Source: Membranipora membranacea
Lineage: Eukaryota > Bryozoa > Gymnolaemata > Cheilostomatida > Membraniporidae
Direction: 5' to 3'
Assembly: GCA_914767715.1 (NCBI GenBank)
Contig: OU612072.1
Coordinates: 23,188,001 to 23,252,000, forward strand
Length of the DNA: 64,000 nt
Below are positions 23,401 through 37,100 of this stretch, piece by piece (position 1 is the first letter of the stretch; every line of letters starts with the position of its first letter). The notes beneath the pieces are model-generated. The model did not search any database. It was not told where the DNA came from and saw only the letters and a program-made list of their open reading frames with translations. The translations under genes and the position numbers were made by a program.

Positions 23401-26248
23401 ACAATGCTTTTATAAGACCTAGATCAGCCCATATTGCTAAAATCATATTCTGCAGGTAGAGACATGAATGTGCTGCTGCTGCTGCTAAGGTTCACAATGA
23501 TTGAACAATTCAATGACTGACTAGTTCCCTATCCTAATTATAAGCCAGCATTTCGCTCTGTGGATTGTAAGTAGGTGAGTAATCCAGGGCATTGTGTTAT
23601 ACAAAAAACTTCAAAGGGGGTACTTATTTCTTGATTTGATTCATATATTTTATCACTTGAAAACCTTAACAGCCCTATCCAGTTCCCCATTATCCATCCT
23701 TCACTATCAGGTGTGCACGGAAGCTGAATTGTCAACACATACAAGCTAATAGGCCCTCATTGTGAACAAAGCTTGTTTTGCTGTAGCTGTTGACTTGCAC
23801 TGATAAGGCATCTTCACTCGAAGAATTAAAAACAATCTACAACAACACGGTTAAGGCTAGGCGAAAAGGCACACAGACCTTTATAAGGCAAAATGACAAA
23901 TTATCAACAACCATGTACACACATGCAATGCTGAGAGAGTCAATGAAAGTGGTTTTGTGATAAGAACAATTTATGATGACCTTCATGTTTTGTTGAATTA
24001 TCATAATTCATTCGCTGGCCCAGAGTGACAAAGTCCAATTTGGCAGAAGAAAAGAATTTTTCATGCTCCTGATTACAAATTTGGTTGAATTTTTATTTTA
24101 TCTCTATATCTGGTGCGAATTTGTTCTAACTGGCAGAGTTTGAATATATGCTTAGCGCGATAAAGAACAATCAGGCTGAATCGATTTAATTGGTCAATCA
24201 TGCGTTGGTTGTCCAATAATGTTATCGATGAGGGATTAGTGGCTTAGCTTTTGATTTTAATAGCTTATAACCTGTATGAAGAATCTCACTTATTATCTCT
24301 CACAATCTGAATTGATGACCTTACACATCTACATGCTGACAGTTAAGAAATGTTGCAATACCAGAGCATTTTTGGACATTTTCAGTGCCAGTTAGATCTT
24401 TACCGGGCTGTGATTTGATAATTTTCCCTGCGATAAAAGTCTATCTGGCTTTGTTAATTATGATAATTATCATGAACTTTATTAACCACTGATCAATGCA
24501 TGAAGCAAATAAGACCATGTGAAAACAAAAAAAAAATAAAAGAAGCAATAAGAAGGCATTGATGTTTCGATGTGTATTTATTAAAAAGGCTTCTTCTGCA
24601 AATAGCAGTGTTGGATTAAGGGAGGGTTGTAGTTTTGTGATGGTGCCTGTCATTTGTTGCTAGTGAGTCTAGGTGATGGTGATGTGGATGGCTGGTGTTT
24701 TTTCCCACATCATTGACATACTTTATGCAGCATATGTCCAGATGAATACTTAGTTCTGTTAAATTTAATGCTGCAAAATCGCTAATTATAACATTCTAAA
24801 CATGTCAAAATAACCCTGAGGCATAACTTCTGTAATCTTTCAAGAATCTCCTTGTCCCCTTTCGACAAGTATGTGAATCAACTTGGAGCTGCGTAGGAGA
24901 TAGCTGACTATAAAATGTGACCAGACTAGATGTGGACGCCCCAACTTTCCTGAGCCGAATAATGGCATGCACAGCATGGTGTATCCAGCGATTATTTCAT
25001 TGTCTGTCTTATATGCTATATCCTCATAAAAGAATTGTGTATCAATTTCACAGAATTACCTAATAGCAGTTTCACAGCCACAATAAAGTTCCAATTGTAC
25101 TGCTATATCATTGTACTGCATTAGTCACGGGATATTCAATTGGCAATCCCAATACACCATGACTAGCTGCATTTTTATATTATGTTTGCAAGAATGTATA
25201 ATTGGTTCTTCGGTGAATGTTGGCTGTACAAAAGCCCCTTTGTATGTTATGATGGCATCTCCAACTTTATCTAGGGTTTGTCTTGTCAACAGAATATAGA
25301 CTTTGTGAAGAAACAAAAACAAGAAAATATCAGCTATTATTGGTCGTAATAAAATAATACTAGTTTGCATAATTTGCCGAGTTTGTTTTTTGAGGGGTAC
25401 ATTTTTCGAGAACATAAACAAGGTATAAGTTATGTAATGAATGATATGGAAATGACATCACAGTCAGTAGGTTACCAGCTTCCTGATTGTATTGAGAACA
25501 ATATTTACTAGCAGCGAAAACAGTCAATTGTGCTCACCTAGGATCATAGCAGTTCCAATTTCAATATGTTCCATTGCAAATACTGCTACATCTCCACCAA
25601 CAGGTGTCAGCAAGTCCTATGAGAAACAGTTGAAGTCTGCTCAATTTTTTTTACAATCCAAAGGTGTAGCGATGACATTCTCACATCAGCAGGCGTTTAA
25701 AGCGCATATACTCATAGGTTCGCTATGCATTGACTGGTGAGGCATATTGTCAACCCGAAAAAGGTACAAGCTCGGATTCTTTTTTGGTTGGGAAAACAAG
25801 CATGAAGGTTATCGTGAAACATAACTTCTCCATTTTTTCCGCTGAAATGGAAACAGGAAGACTCAGCAAGAAGACAGGTTTACCAGCAGTCTACTCAAAC
25901 AGGGAAAACTTTATGTATAATATTTTACATGTCATTCCGCTGCTTTTCGTTGTGCAACTCAAGGTTATTGGTTTTCATAAAATTAAATACTCTGCAGTGT
26001 GTTGAGGCTGGATATTTTATTGATCCGCACTTAAAATGATTTTTTGGATTTGATTTGCTTATTTCATCTGGTAAATAATTAATGTATCAAAAATGTGTGA
26101 GTTTATGGTGATGAGGCTCCATATGCTCAGTAGCATAGCTATCCGAGGCGTAAGAGCCCTGAGTTGGGTTGGAATTCAATTGAATCCCTCCCTAAACATT
26201 ACCCTTTAGCAGCGGAGGCGCTCACAATGAGGCAATCAGGTGCTGCTT
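23401..26248. other. Intergenic, no feature recognised
   Basis: AT-rich sequence with a short CTG run near 23466. No exon with splice sites and no clear repeat element could be supported. Confidence 0.5.
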
Positions 26249-26675
26249 TTAAACCAACTTAAATGATTCAATACACTCAATCCAACAGATTGAAACAGGC
26301 AAGTTGTTCCAAGCAACGGACGCTTGGTTGTCAGGTTGACAATGACCACAGGCAGATAGCTGTAGAGAGAGAGTTGGGGAGACATTTGCAAGTGGTGTAG
26401 GCGGGACTAGGAGGAGTTGATGTATAGAATATTTTATGTGCGAGTAGACAGATCTTGTGAGTGTAAAGTGATGGAACAGGGCGGACATTAGCATGTCTAA
26501 AAAGTGGTTTAGTGTGCTTTTGCAACAAATGTTCCTGATCCTGACAATCTTTTTTTTGGACAATGGGAATTTCGCTCAAATGTGTTTCAGGAGCATTTCC
26601 CCAGGCTTCTATGCAGTACTCAATTTTGCTGAGAGCTAAAGAGTTATATACCAGGACGTGCACACAAAAAGCCAA
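26249..26675 (-). mobile_element. CR1-like LINE fragment, C-terminal domain
   Basis: Two overlapping minus-strand frames carry LALSKIEYCIEAWGNAPETH and then SVAWNNLPVSICWIECIESF, the conserved region after the RT in CR1/Jockey-type LINEs. Frameshifts separate them. Confidence 0.65.
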
Positions 26676-28450
26676 AATTTGAAGCGCAAAAAATTAGTCA
26701 AGACACTTGGGTAATACACCTATAACTGGGTGAAGGTCAACTTGTTGCACCCATCCTCCAAAATAAAATGATTAGTATGCTGATACAAATGAGGCTGTAG
26801 CCAATTCAAAAGCACTGCTATCAGTGATATTGAACCCTGTTAATATATTCAGATGTATTTTCAATGGAAATTTATTGAATTAAAGTTTGAAATTCTTTTT
26901 GCAAAATCATTTTAGGAAGATCAATGCATACGGTTTGGCTAATGAAAATTAGACCAGAAATGTGTGATAAATGCACTCAGTTATTTAAAGTCAAAAATGC
27001 TCAGTTGTAGTTATCTCCTCCTTACTTTTCCAAAAGCTATCTCCATCCTACAGATTTTAATTCAGAATAACCATATTTGGTCACCTGGATCCTTAGTCAA
27101 TCAGCTAACTATTCATTTATCTTTATCTGCAAAAAACTCAAAATCTGACGAAAAATCTCCAAGTTCGTGTTTTTCTGCTTGGGCAGAATTACATTCCGAC
27201 ATGGTAACTCACAGAGATCTGGTTTTTTTTGGAGCATCAATTCATCACATTATCTAAACGAGCTTTTGAGGGCATGTTTGAAATATCTTTTTATCATATT
27301 TAAAATTGCGATTTACTTTTTCATTACGGTGTTTATTTCATCCTTCAGTGCAGTGGCAATGTTGCGCAAGGCAGTGCAAAGAGCCTATATATTTGTAGTT
27401 TCTATGCCATTGTGTACAGTTTCAAACAAATTCTAATCGCCTTTTACCAAAGGAGTGGAGCAATTTATAAATGACAATGGAGATGCTATACTGAACTTAA
27501 ACAAAAGAATATTTCTGTTGGTTGATCTAACTTTTCAGTATAGATTGTGGCGACCCATCAGTCACCCATCAAATTCTATCAGAATGACTATAGACCTCAA
27601 AATAATTAATATTATTAATATTCCGAAACATGGTTTGGATTTGGCTTTTTCAGTGGATACTGTTCAATGATAGCATTTTCAAAATACACCCAAATGTTTG
27701 AGCTTAAATTTTACTCGAATGTCATCCCAATATTTTTATTATTGAGAAACACTAATGTAACTATGCTGGATGCGTATAGGATTATGATAACTGTGTGTCT
27801 GGAGGGCTCACCCTTAATAACACACATGATATTCTATGTAAAATATTCTGCTGCATTTTCAGTGAGCTGGTACCTTTATGGTCGACCTTGGTGTATTTAT
27901 CACCACTTAGGAATTGCAGTCCTGAAATAACCATTGACAGCATTCATGTTGCGGTTGAATTTGTACATTTCTTTAAAAATCGTGCCCTGGGCCTGCATCT
28001 ATACTGTAACAAGTTATAATGTTGTTACTTTTGAGGATTCGGTTAGCCAAACAGGTGGCCTGCCTCAAGAAACAATAAATCTGAGATGGCCTCCAAACAA
28101 AATTGGAAGCAATTCTTCAAACAGTGCATTGAAACGATCCAAGTACAATTGAGACCTAAGCTGGATGAAGATATCAGTTAGAGCAATTACAAACATTGTT
28201 TTCACAGAGTAAATTTTCTAATCCCTCAAGAAAATCTTATTTGTAAACAACCAGTTGTATTGCAGTCTCTGTGTTTCATTACAGGGAAAGAATTTGTTAC
28301 TGTTGTGCCTTGTTTATCTTTTCCAAAGGATTTAAGGGCAATGTAATATTAGAATATCAAAACCTCAGGATGACCTTTGTTTCTCAAGACTGATTAAAAT
28401 TGAAGGTTGATTTAAACAATGAACTTCATTGATTTAAATCAGATGTCTTG
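26676..28450. other. Intergenic, no feature recognised
   Basis: AT-rich sequence with no supported exon. A minus-strand fragment starting MSECNSAQAEKHELGDF near 27200 could be decayed LINE ORF1, but this is too weak to call. Confidence 0.4.
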
Positions 28451-28454
28451 TCAC

Positions 28455-28610
28455 AAGCCGCATCCCGGAGCATAGGCGGCGATATTCGTTGCCTTAGTGG
28501 CCAGGCCAGGCCACAATATCTGCGCCAGGTTGCTCTCTGCTTGCAGGCAGGTCGGAGCACACCTGGGTGCCAACCAAAGCCCAGTAGACGATGGACCGCA
28601 GATACATTTG
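28455..28610 (-). mobile_element. SINE family 2 copy, head missing
   Basis: The reverse complement reads ATCGTCTACTGGGCTTTGG, GTGTGCTCCGACCTGCCTGC and AGAGAGCAACCTGGCG. This is the family 2 body without a recognisable tRNA-like head. Confidence 0.7.
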
Positions 28611-28888
28611 ATATGAGGCCCTTTCGATAAATTTAAGGTTCAATGATTGCACAGACCAAGGGTACATTGTGGCAGCATCATTCAAGGATTGTAATAGTTA
28701 ATCCTATTGTAAAAACTGCCACAATACTGCCTCCCTAGCTTTACCCACAGTATCAATTTAGCTAGGATAGTTAGGTGTAATTTAAGCATAAAAAATCAAG
28801 TCTAATTGTGGAGTATGGCTGTACAAAGAGAAATTTTTACGGGAGAGCCTGCATATTCTATTTTTTACTGTAATCGAAAACTTTGAAT

Positions 28889-30230
28889 TCAGTTCATTCT
28901 CCAGAACCCTATAATTGTGACAAATAGATGAAAGGAGTTTTTGGCATCAAGCTTCCTATAACTTTCCCCTTGACACAAAGCTTGCAGGTATCTTGACTTG
29001 ACTTGACTATTGTTAAAAAAATTTACTCTGAATCCCTTTACTCTGTGAAGCAGTCTATCCACATGCTTTGAACTAAAATGTTTTACACAGATAGATAGAT
29101 GGGGTGATAACTCTATACTGCAAATGAGCCTACGAATTTCGACAATAAGATAAGACAACTTCTTAGCCTAAGATTTGCCCAAATTGACTTTAATGAACTG
29201 AGCAATGGTCTTACATATGGGGCCACTGAAAAATTCTGACGACGAATTTTCAACGCATAGTCACCAATATGGAAGAGCAGAAGTATACCATCATTTTGAG
29301 TGGTATGGTTAAAGAATTGAAAGAACCTGAAGCAGGCCTATTGAGGTGACAAGTCAACATAGTTTGCATGTAAAGCAATGGGGAAATAAATAGAGGTGTT
29401 GGACCTTGGTTTAATTTTCCTCAAAGGTCACTTATGTGGAATTCCCGATTCAAACTAGGGTTGATATTGATACCTAGGAATTTCATTGAGTCCACAGTAG
29501 AAAGCTCGATGGTGTTCAAAGTTATAGCTTACTCCATGGAAAAGGGATTTCGATGATTTTTGATTATATTGAGTTTTCTTGACGTTTAGTTGAAGCTTGT
29601 TTCTTATTACACCGCTCATGCACATCATAAAGATGTGAGTTTACCTCACTAATATCGAGATATAGATTTTTGCTTTTGTTAACAGATCATTGTCGTCTGC
29701 AAAAGCTATTATATCAAAATACTATTTGTTTGGATCAAATCATCCATGTACGTTATTAATAAAGTTGGCCCAAGAATAGATCCTTGCGGCACACCAAAAT
29801 TCACAGGCTGAATCTCAGAGAGTGTTTCCAGCTGGGACAAATTGAGAACTCGATGAGAGATAACTTTCAAACCAACATACCTTTGGCCCATCATGGTCGT
29901 AAAGAAACTTTAGCTTTTGTAATAAGACATTATGATCAATCGTATCTAATGCCTTTGCAAAATCAATAAAAATTCCAAGAATCATGTTACCTTGGTCAAG
30001 GGCACTGTGTTCCTTGTTACTGAATTTTAGGAGGGCATCAGCTGTTCCTTTCCCTTCTTGAAACCCAAACTGCTTTGGTGATATAGGACAATTTGTGGTT
30101 AGAAAATGTTTCAGTTGTGCTGATAGTGTTGATAATTTTTTCTAGAATTTTGGAACAGATTGGGAGAATTGAATTTGGTCTATAGTTGTTCGGTGTTGAT
30201 TTAGACCAAATGTTCTTATACAAGACATTA
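28889..30230 (-). mobile_element. Decayed CR1-like LINE fragment
   Basis: Minus-strand pieces in order: STPNNYRPNSILPICSKILE (about 30190), FGVPQGSILGPTLL with YMDDLIQ (about 29740) and a C-terminal piece near 29000 (HVDRLLHRVKGFRVNFFN). There are many stops and frame changes. Confidence 0.75.
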
Positions 30231-31122
30231 TTTAAACCTCATAGATAGCTCAATTACAGCGAGGAGTTATACATAGGAAAGACTTGTATTATTTGTCATA
30301 TTATTATACTGTTCTAAATAAATCAAATTGTAACATAAACACATGCCTATACATAAGAATACACATCGCTTTCAGATTTTCACTGTCTCTAGATAAATAT
30401 GTGATAATTATTATTCCAGTAGTTTCAACTAACTTACATAGTAATCAAGGAACTAACAATATCTCATAATAAAACAGAACGGGAAAAAAAAAGTCTAAAT
30501 AATGTATTCTACTATGATATTTTTTTGTCTTGGCACGTCAAGGCACTTCAACAGCCACTCTTATATTAATCTTTATTAATTGAAGCTGCTTTTTCGAAGA
30601 AATATACTCATACAATATAAATCATACCATATCAAACTTACTTTTAAGTTTCATAAATGAGGAGAATATTTATGTTGTTCACAGTCACAACTTTGAAAAT
30701 GCAAGTGTTAGCTTGCTTTAGCTATTACTATCAACGTACTTAAATCCTCATCTGGCAGCATGAGGCTGTTTGTCCTGTTTGTTTGGCAAGTTACATCTCA
30801 ATTAATATATCGGTGCTCAAATCTGCTGTTTTGTCCCTCTTCTCTCAACGCAAACAAATAAGAGGTCAATGACGGAATTCCATTCAGTTTCCGTCACAAA
30901 TTACAGCATCATGTACTCAGGGTAGACATAAATTTAGATTCAGGTTGAGGCTTCTGACAATCAGACAATTAAATTGAGTGGTACCCTGGGGAAATGCTGA
31001 ACTTTGCTTTTGAGTACCCCGGAAAGGAAAACTGCATATGCAAAGTGCATATTGTAATCGCTCTCAGCTTTGGGGAGGTTAAAGTCTAAGAGTTTAATTG
31101 TTTGGAGGATTTCTTAACTCAC
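30231..31122. other. Region expected to hold the gene 4 last exon
   Basis: The gene 4 model ends in phase 1 at the strong donor at 31117-31122 (minus strand), so a terminal exon must lie below it. No homologue of the gene 1 last exons was found here, and no candidate could be chosen on sequence alone. Confidence 0.35.
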
Positions 31123-34100
31123 GCTGTAGTAAGTCTATTATAGCATTTTCTTTGCCCTCTTTTACCGTATAAAGTCCTGAAAAGATCAGGAAATAAATGA
31201 CCAGATGATTTTGTAGCACACAATAATCAATACAGAATGTTTCCGTAACGAAAACCATGCAATATGACAAATGACAAGGTTAATTTGACAACAATTCCCT
31301 AATTAATCTAAACCTTATCCAGTTTTTTTTGGTCAACAGAAATAGTTGAATTCACACAAGCTTGTCACAAATAATGTGCACTCCTGTACTATTTTGTTGC
31401 ATAGTGGCACAGCGCTTATATTTTCTCTGAAGTCTAAGCATATGAATGCACAGGAAAAACAACAAGTAAACTAGTTTTTGTTAATTGAAGTGTTCAAGCT
31501 ATGGCTGGGCAGCTGGAAACTAAAATTTGGGTTTCAAATTTTCAACAACTAGGACTATTATTTTGTCAATAATGCAATTCTAATACAAGCAACCCGGGTA
31601 GGGTTCGAGTACTTAAACTAAGTATCTATCGATATGGCTTGACTCACATGAACATACAACCATGATTTGATTTACTATTAGCATGACTTTACCTCACAGA
31701 AATAAGGTGTATAAATTCAACTTACTTGATCCTTGTGACTTTGTATAACTTGATCCTATTGGATGTCGATTAGCAATAGCCATAACAGCAGACATTGTAA
31801 GGTTTCCCTGAAGCTTTTCAGCTGCTGTATTGAATTGGGCGCCTTGTAAAATCTTTCTTCTTTTTCTTGATGTTTTCCTTTAATAAAACTATCATCATTT
31901 TTGCATCTGTTTATCGCTGTGATTGATTCTAAATGTTGCAAATGAGGAACTTTTCTGTTAAGACACTTCATTATGGATATCTAAGAGATCAGGGCCATCA
32001 CAAATCTGCAAACATGTGATTACCTGAATATTCCTTTAATAATACGGGGCATTTTCCAACCTAGAGTGAAGTTTGAATGGGTTGCAAACTGCTACTTCAG
32101 TCAATTTAGATATAGATATAAATGGAGTGTTAAACTTATATTTCAATTGTCAAATGTTAAATCAATTGTCAGTATTTCATAATACTTCAGAGCACCACTG
32201 AAAATTTCTTCAGATTATTTCTGAAACTCTAGAATGGCTTTTCTTAACTTACACAAAAAATGTACCAGCAACTGCACCAATTAACAAGAGTCCTCCTGAT
32301 ACCACTCCGATAACAGTAAAGCTGGCAGCTAATCTATCCACTGTCATACAATACACAAAAACACCACATGGAAGATTCAGAGGTGAAGATGGGATTGGCA
32401 GTTAAGTATCCATTCTAGTGTGATGGTTATGGTGAGGGCATTATGCATTTGAAAATAAAATGAGACTTTGCACAGAATATTGTTGTCAAATTCTGACTTA
32501 CGAACACAATCAGTTCCGTCAACCCATTCACCATCTGAACACAACCACAGTTCTCCATCTTCTTGCGTTTTGAAACCACCAGGACAAACAATATAATAAG
32601 ATCTCCCATCAATAAAATACCAGGTCCGCTGCTCATTTTTGTTGACGAGAATTCCAATTGTTTCTTTTGGGTGTAAGCATAGAGCTTCTGCAAAACAGGA
32701 TTTTGTTCTCATCAACGAACCTGGCTAAATGTTGAATTGTTTGACAATTGTATGTACATATACCATTATTTAACCCATATATTAATGATGAATGCCAGCT
32801 ATTTACCTTATCAAATAAATTTTATTCGGATGGGGTTCAAAAAGTAACCGATGACAGAGTTACAGGTACCTGAAATTGAAACAATAATATGAAATTTGAA
32901 TATACCTTTGATCAATTCTTGTAATCTCATGACAAAAAGTTATATTTTTTCTGACCTAGCGTGAATTATTCTTTCCCACGAGAGACATATTGGGTCAGGA
33001 TTGAAGCATGATGATGAGGAGTACAACATAAATGATGATGATGACTCACTTTTGGTCAAATATGCCTTAAGACTTTCTGATCCCATTGTGCCATAGCTAG
33101 ATGCAGTTATTGAGAAACTGTAGGTGACATTTTTGTCCAAAATATCTTGGCTGATATTAAAGTGGTTTAGCATGTCGTTTTGCATCTTGTTGGCGGTGAA
33201 AGTCTTTTCAGGACATTTTTTCAGGCTGCAAACCTTGATATATACCTCATCTACTAGGGAGGAAGGGTCAAGATCCCATACAAGAAGAAGCGCTGGTAAG
33301 AGAGGATTCTCGACTACAGTCAGGGTCTTAGGAGTACTTGGTACTGAAATAGACATTGAAGTCTTATTCCGCCATGATCATAATCCTCATTATAGTCCTG
33401 TGGCAGCCTACCAAAAATGTGGCTAGAAATGCAACTTCATTTAAAAAATTAGATGGAAAAATTCTAAGAGTGGATTCTAGGGTAGTTTTTGAGGCGGTCG
33501 TAATGGTGATGATGTACATTGCACAAATTGCCAAAAAACACTGCCAAAAAACACTGCCAAAAAACACTGCCAAAAAACACTGCTATTTTTTGAGATTTCA
33601 AAGGTTTGTCCTGTGCTCAACTTGTGAGTTGGGCTACTCAAACTCTGAGATCAGATTCATACATACATATGTCAGTTTTTGGTATAATATCAGCATGAAA
33701 TCTGAAATATTGAGTGAATGACAAACCTTATAAAAAAGTGATAAAGTGAAAACCGCTGCCGGGAAAAGGGAGAGTGATGAAAAAATGATTATATGGTCTC
33801 AAAACAATAATAAAGAGTATGCCATAATTAGTGGATCTACAATAATCTAACGATCTCTTATATGGGTCTGCTATCATAAATAGCCGAGATGTGGCCTACA
33901 ACGGTCGCAATACCTCCTGATATCACCGGTGTATAAATATCATTGAAACAACACTACTTTTTCAATTTTGAAGGCGCCTCGAAAAACATCTATGAATGTT
34001 TGTATCAATCTGTTTTTTGTATGGTGGTTTGGCAATCAATGACCAATCTTTTTTTTCAGCTCTACGCACCTTGCTGATGATACTTGAAGGAGTTAACTTT

Positions 34101-37100
34101 TTTTTTACACGCTGTATTACCTTATAAAAACGATTTTTTATGATATTATAAAGGAGACCTAAAAATATGCACTATTTGAAAAACGACACACTCAAAACAT
34201 TAGAAACTGATGTTATGCGAGTTGAGGGTCAATACACAGTCACCATAAAAAAATCAGATCAATACGGTCATTTGACGCCTGTTTTTTAGGCAGCAGCATA
34301 ATTAAAAAAGTAGTTTCGCTTTAATGATAGTTATACACAGGTGATAAAAGGGGTATTGCAACCGTTGTTGGCCGCATCTCGGCATTTTATGATAATTTTT
34401 TGATCACTTCCCCTTTTACCGGCAGTGTTTTTGGCAATTAGCGGCCGATTGTGCAACTGAGTGCAAGGTACAATATTACCATTGCGATCAGCGTGAAAAA
34501 CTGTACCAGTAACAACTGACAAACCTTATCCATCCAAAAGTGCAAATGGAAGTGATACGATAGGAGGGGGCTGCCACCGGACTTTTATGTCAGATGCAAA
34601 CACCGATATGGATTCATTGATTAGTCTCAGTAGTTGATCCGAAATTTGTTTCATGTAAACATAATAAGGTAGTTGCTACATGTGTGAAAAGTGAATTGTA
34701 AATGATTACCCACCTAATAGTGTATTCCTATGCAAATTTGTAAACAGAAACCGATAATATGAATGTATACTGTACCGATTGTTCTAATTATATCCTTCGT
34801 TGCTCCTGGTGTTGTTCTTCTTTGTTGATTAATGATGGCATGGATGAAGAGATTGAATTGATATCGCTGGCCTGGTTGCTTATAAGCAGGGTCGTCCAGG
34901 ATTATCTCCCTGTCTGTTATCATAATCTGTCCGGATATCCCTGTGTGCAAAAGTCATAAACTGATCTCACTATAGTCTGTTGCTAATTGCTTGCACATAG
35001 ATTTTGTGAAGAAAAGGTCTTCTATAGCTCTTTTCATAATAGTATTCATCCCATGAGAGCTGATGCCATAGATATCAAACAAAGAAACAAAGCAATATTA
35101 ACTGATTTAGACAACTGATACCCTAAGTGATCACATATTATCCGGTGTGATTATGACATTCCTGAACTTGTTTAAAAGATAATGCACACAGTCACTCACA
35201 TTCTATCAGCACAGTGTGATTTAGAGCCTTGGAGAAGCTCTTTCCGTTAAAAATCTCAATTTGTACAACAATGTCTACTTTTATTTGATGTCTTGCGTTG
35301 GGAAGTGTGAGATCAATATAGAAGGAGCCATCAGCCACAGTTGTTCCATTGTGCCGGTGAGATATATTAAACTGAGACTCCTGAGGTGGATCTATAACAT
35401 AACAGGCGATTCTAATGATTACCTAGAGGCAGTTTTATAATAAAGAATCCTCTCATCCTACTTACATGTTGTAAAGTGTGCAAATGAATTCATAAGGAGT
35501 AAACAAGTGGGTTTTATCATGTAGTCTTGATATTGTTAATTCAGGTTATTTTAATGTAGGGAGAATTGTGAGAAAGAATTGTTTGGTCTAAAAAAATTCA
35601 TAACTGCTTTGAGACAGTTTACTTCTCTCCTAATCAATGCAGGCCCTCGAATTCGATATTAAAACAAAATCATTTATTAGGTCAAAGTTTAGTTCTGAGA
35701 AAAAGCTATACATGTTACGCTACACAGGGTAGCGCTCGTTCATCTGAAAGAGAAGATTGGCTGTAATATGCTTACATAATAGAACTTCAGGCTGTTCGGA
35801 TCGTTTTGAGAGCCTTTGGCCTATAAGGGATGAAGTTCGAAACTGAAATGTATACGCCCGTCCGCCCTGCAGACCAGTCAGTGTTATACTTTCATTCTGT
35901 GTTTGAGTATGACTCTACAAACAAAGTATTAATAGTAGGGTCAACAGTGCCGAGTTCATTTAAGTGATAGAACTGTTTAACAGTTTTGTGTCCCGGCCCC
36001 AAAATAATAACATGGAAAGGCAAACATAAGGTGTAATTTTGAAGCTTCGGTTTCAGCACCCAATGAAAAGCGGTGGACTGTCAAATTTCAGAAGTTTGTA
36101 ATATACTCTAAGTGTGTTTCAAATTGTTACATATTAAATTGAAACTGTCAGCTGTTAACAACTGCTTCATCAAAGACGATTACTGATCAGCCAGGAGTGG
36201 TACTCACATTTGGGCAATAGTAATCACATGATATTACAGTATTCTTGATAAACTGGTTTGCTATATTGGTCCATATAATCTGCAGTGTTCCCTCCTCAGG
36301 AGCCGGATGAGGAATAAACTTTATATTTGAGGGTGGAAATGTGTCTACAATCATGTATTATAACATAGCGGGTCACAACTCTACATCATATTACTTTACC
36401 AGAGAGCCAGAGTATAAAATTTTGTTTCATTCGAATGACTGAAAGAGTTGATCAACACAATATTATTTTTTGTGGGAACATTTCTATTCAAATAGGGAAG
36501 TCATATTCAAGTTTTACATTATGACAACCCAAGAAAATCTAATCAATACAAATTTGAGATCTTCTACAAAAATGATTCAACTAATCAGTAAACCTTTATT
36601 GCCTATAGATAACAGGGAAACAGGTCATGAGCCACGAGAGTTACAGGCAGCAGATATCCCTACATAAGTGCTTGAAGGGAGTTTGAGTTCTATCCCAAAC
36701 TCCCTGCCTGCACCGCCAAAAGTCATGCCATAAACACACATAGGTATGGTCTGATCCTAACATTTGGAGTGTGAATGCAATTTTGTTGTTGACTATTCAT
36801 ATTTGCTAATGAGTATCTGTCCTTTTTTGTCACATATTCGAGAGAAAACTGGTGCCTCAATGTAGTCATAGATTTTTTCTCATAGGGGGTAAAGCAGTTA
36901 ACATAGGTTGCATATGTATGTCATAGGTGATGTTTCCTCTCACCCACTGATCGTTGTCCTCACAATTCATGGTAATCAATAGATGGTTATCTTCTAAATA
37001 TTATTTCATAACCGTTGAATTTCCTCAAAAAATTGATTACTCAGTTCATTAAAAGTATCGGCTGAATTTAGTGATTATCTCCTCCTGACCAAACTTTGAA

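Noticed and set aside
27160-27260. Short minus-strand peptide starting MSECNSAQAEKHELGDF
   Set aside because: Only about 29 codons, with no splice sites or recognised family; too little to call.
31123-31176. ITIM-type tyrosine motif in the gene 4 tail (RLYTVK)
   Set aside because: The residue two before Tyr is Arg rather than a hydrophobic or Ser, so it does not meet the ITIM pattern.
33356-33721. 121-codon plus-strand frame with QKTLPKNTAKKH
   Set aside because: It comes from the 13-bp tandem repeat and intron sequence of gene 4.
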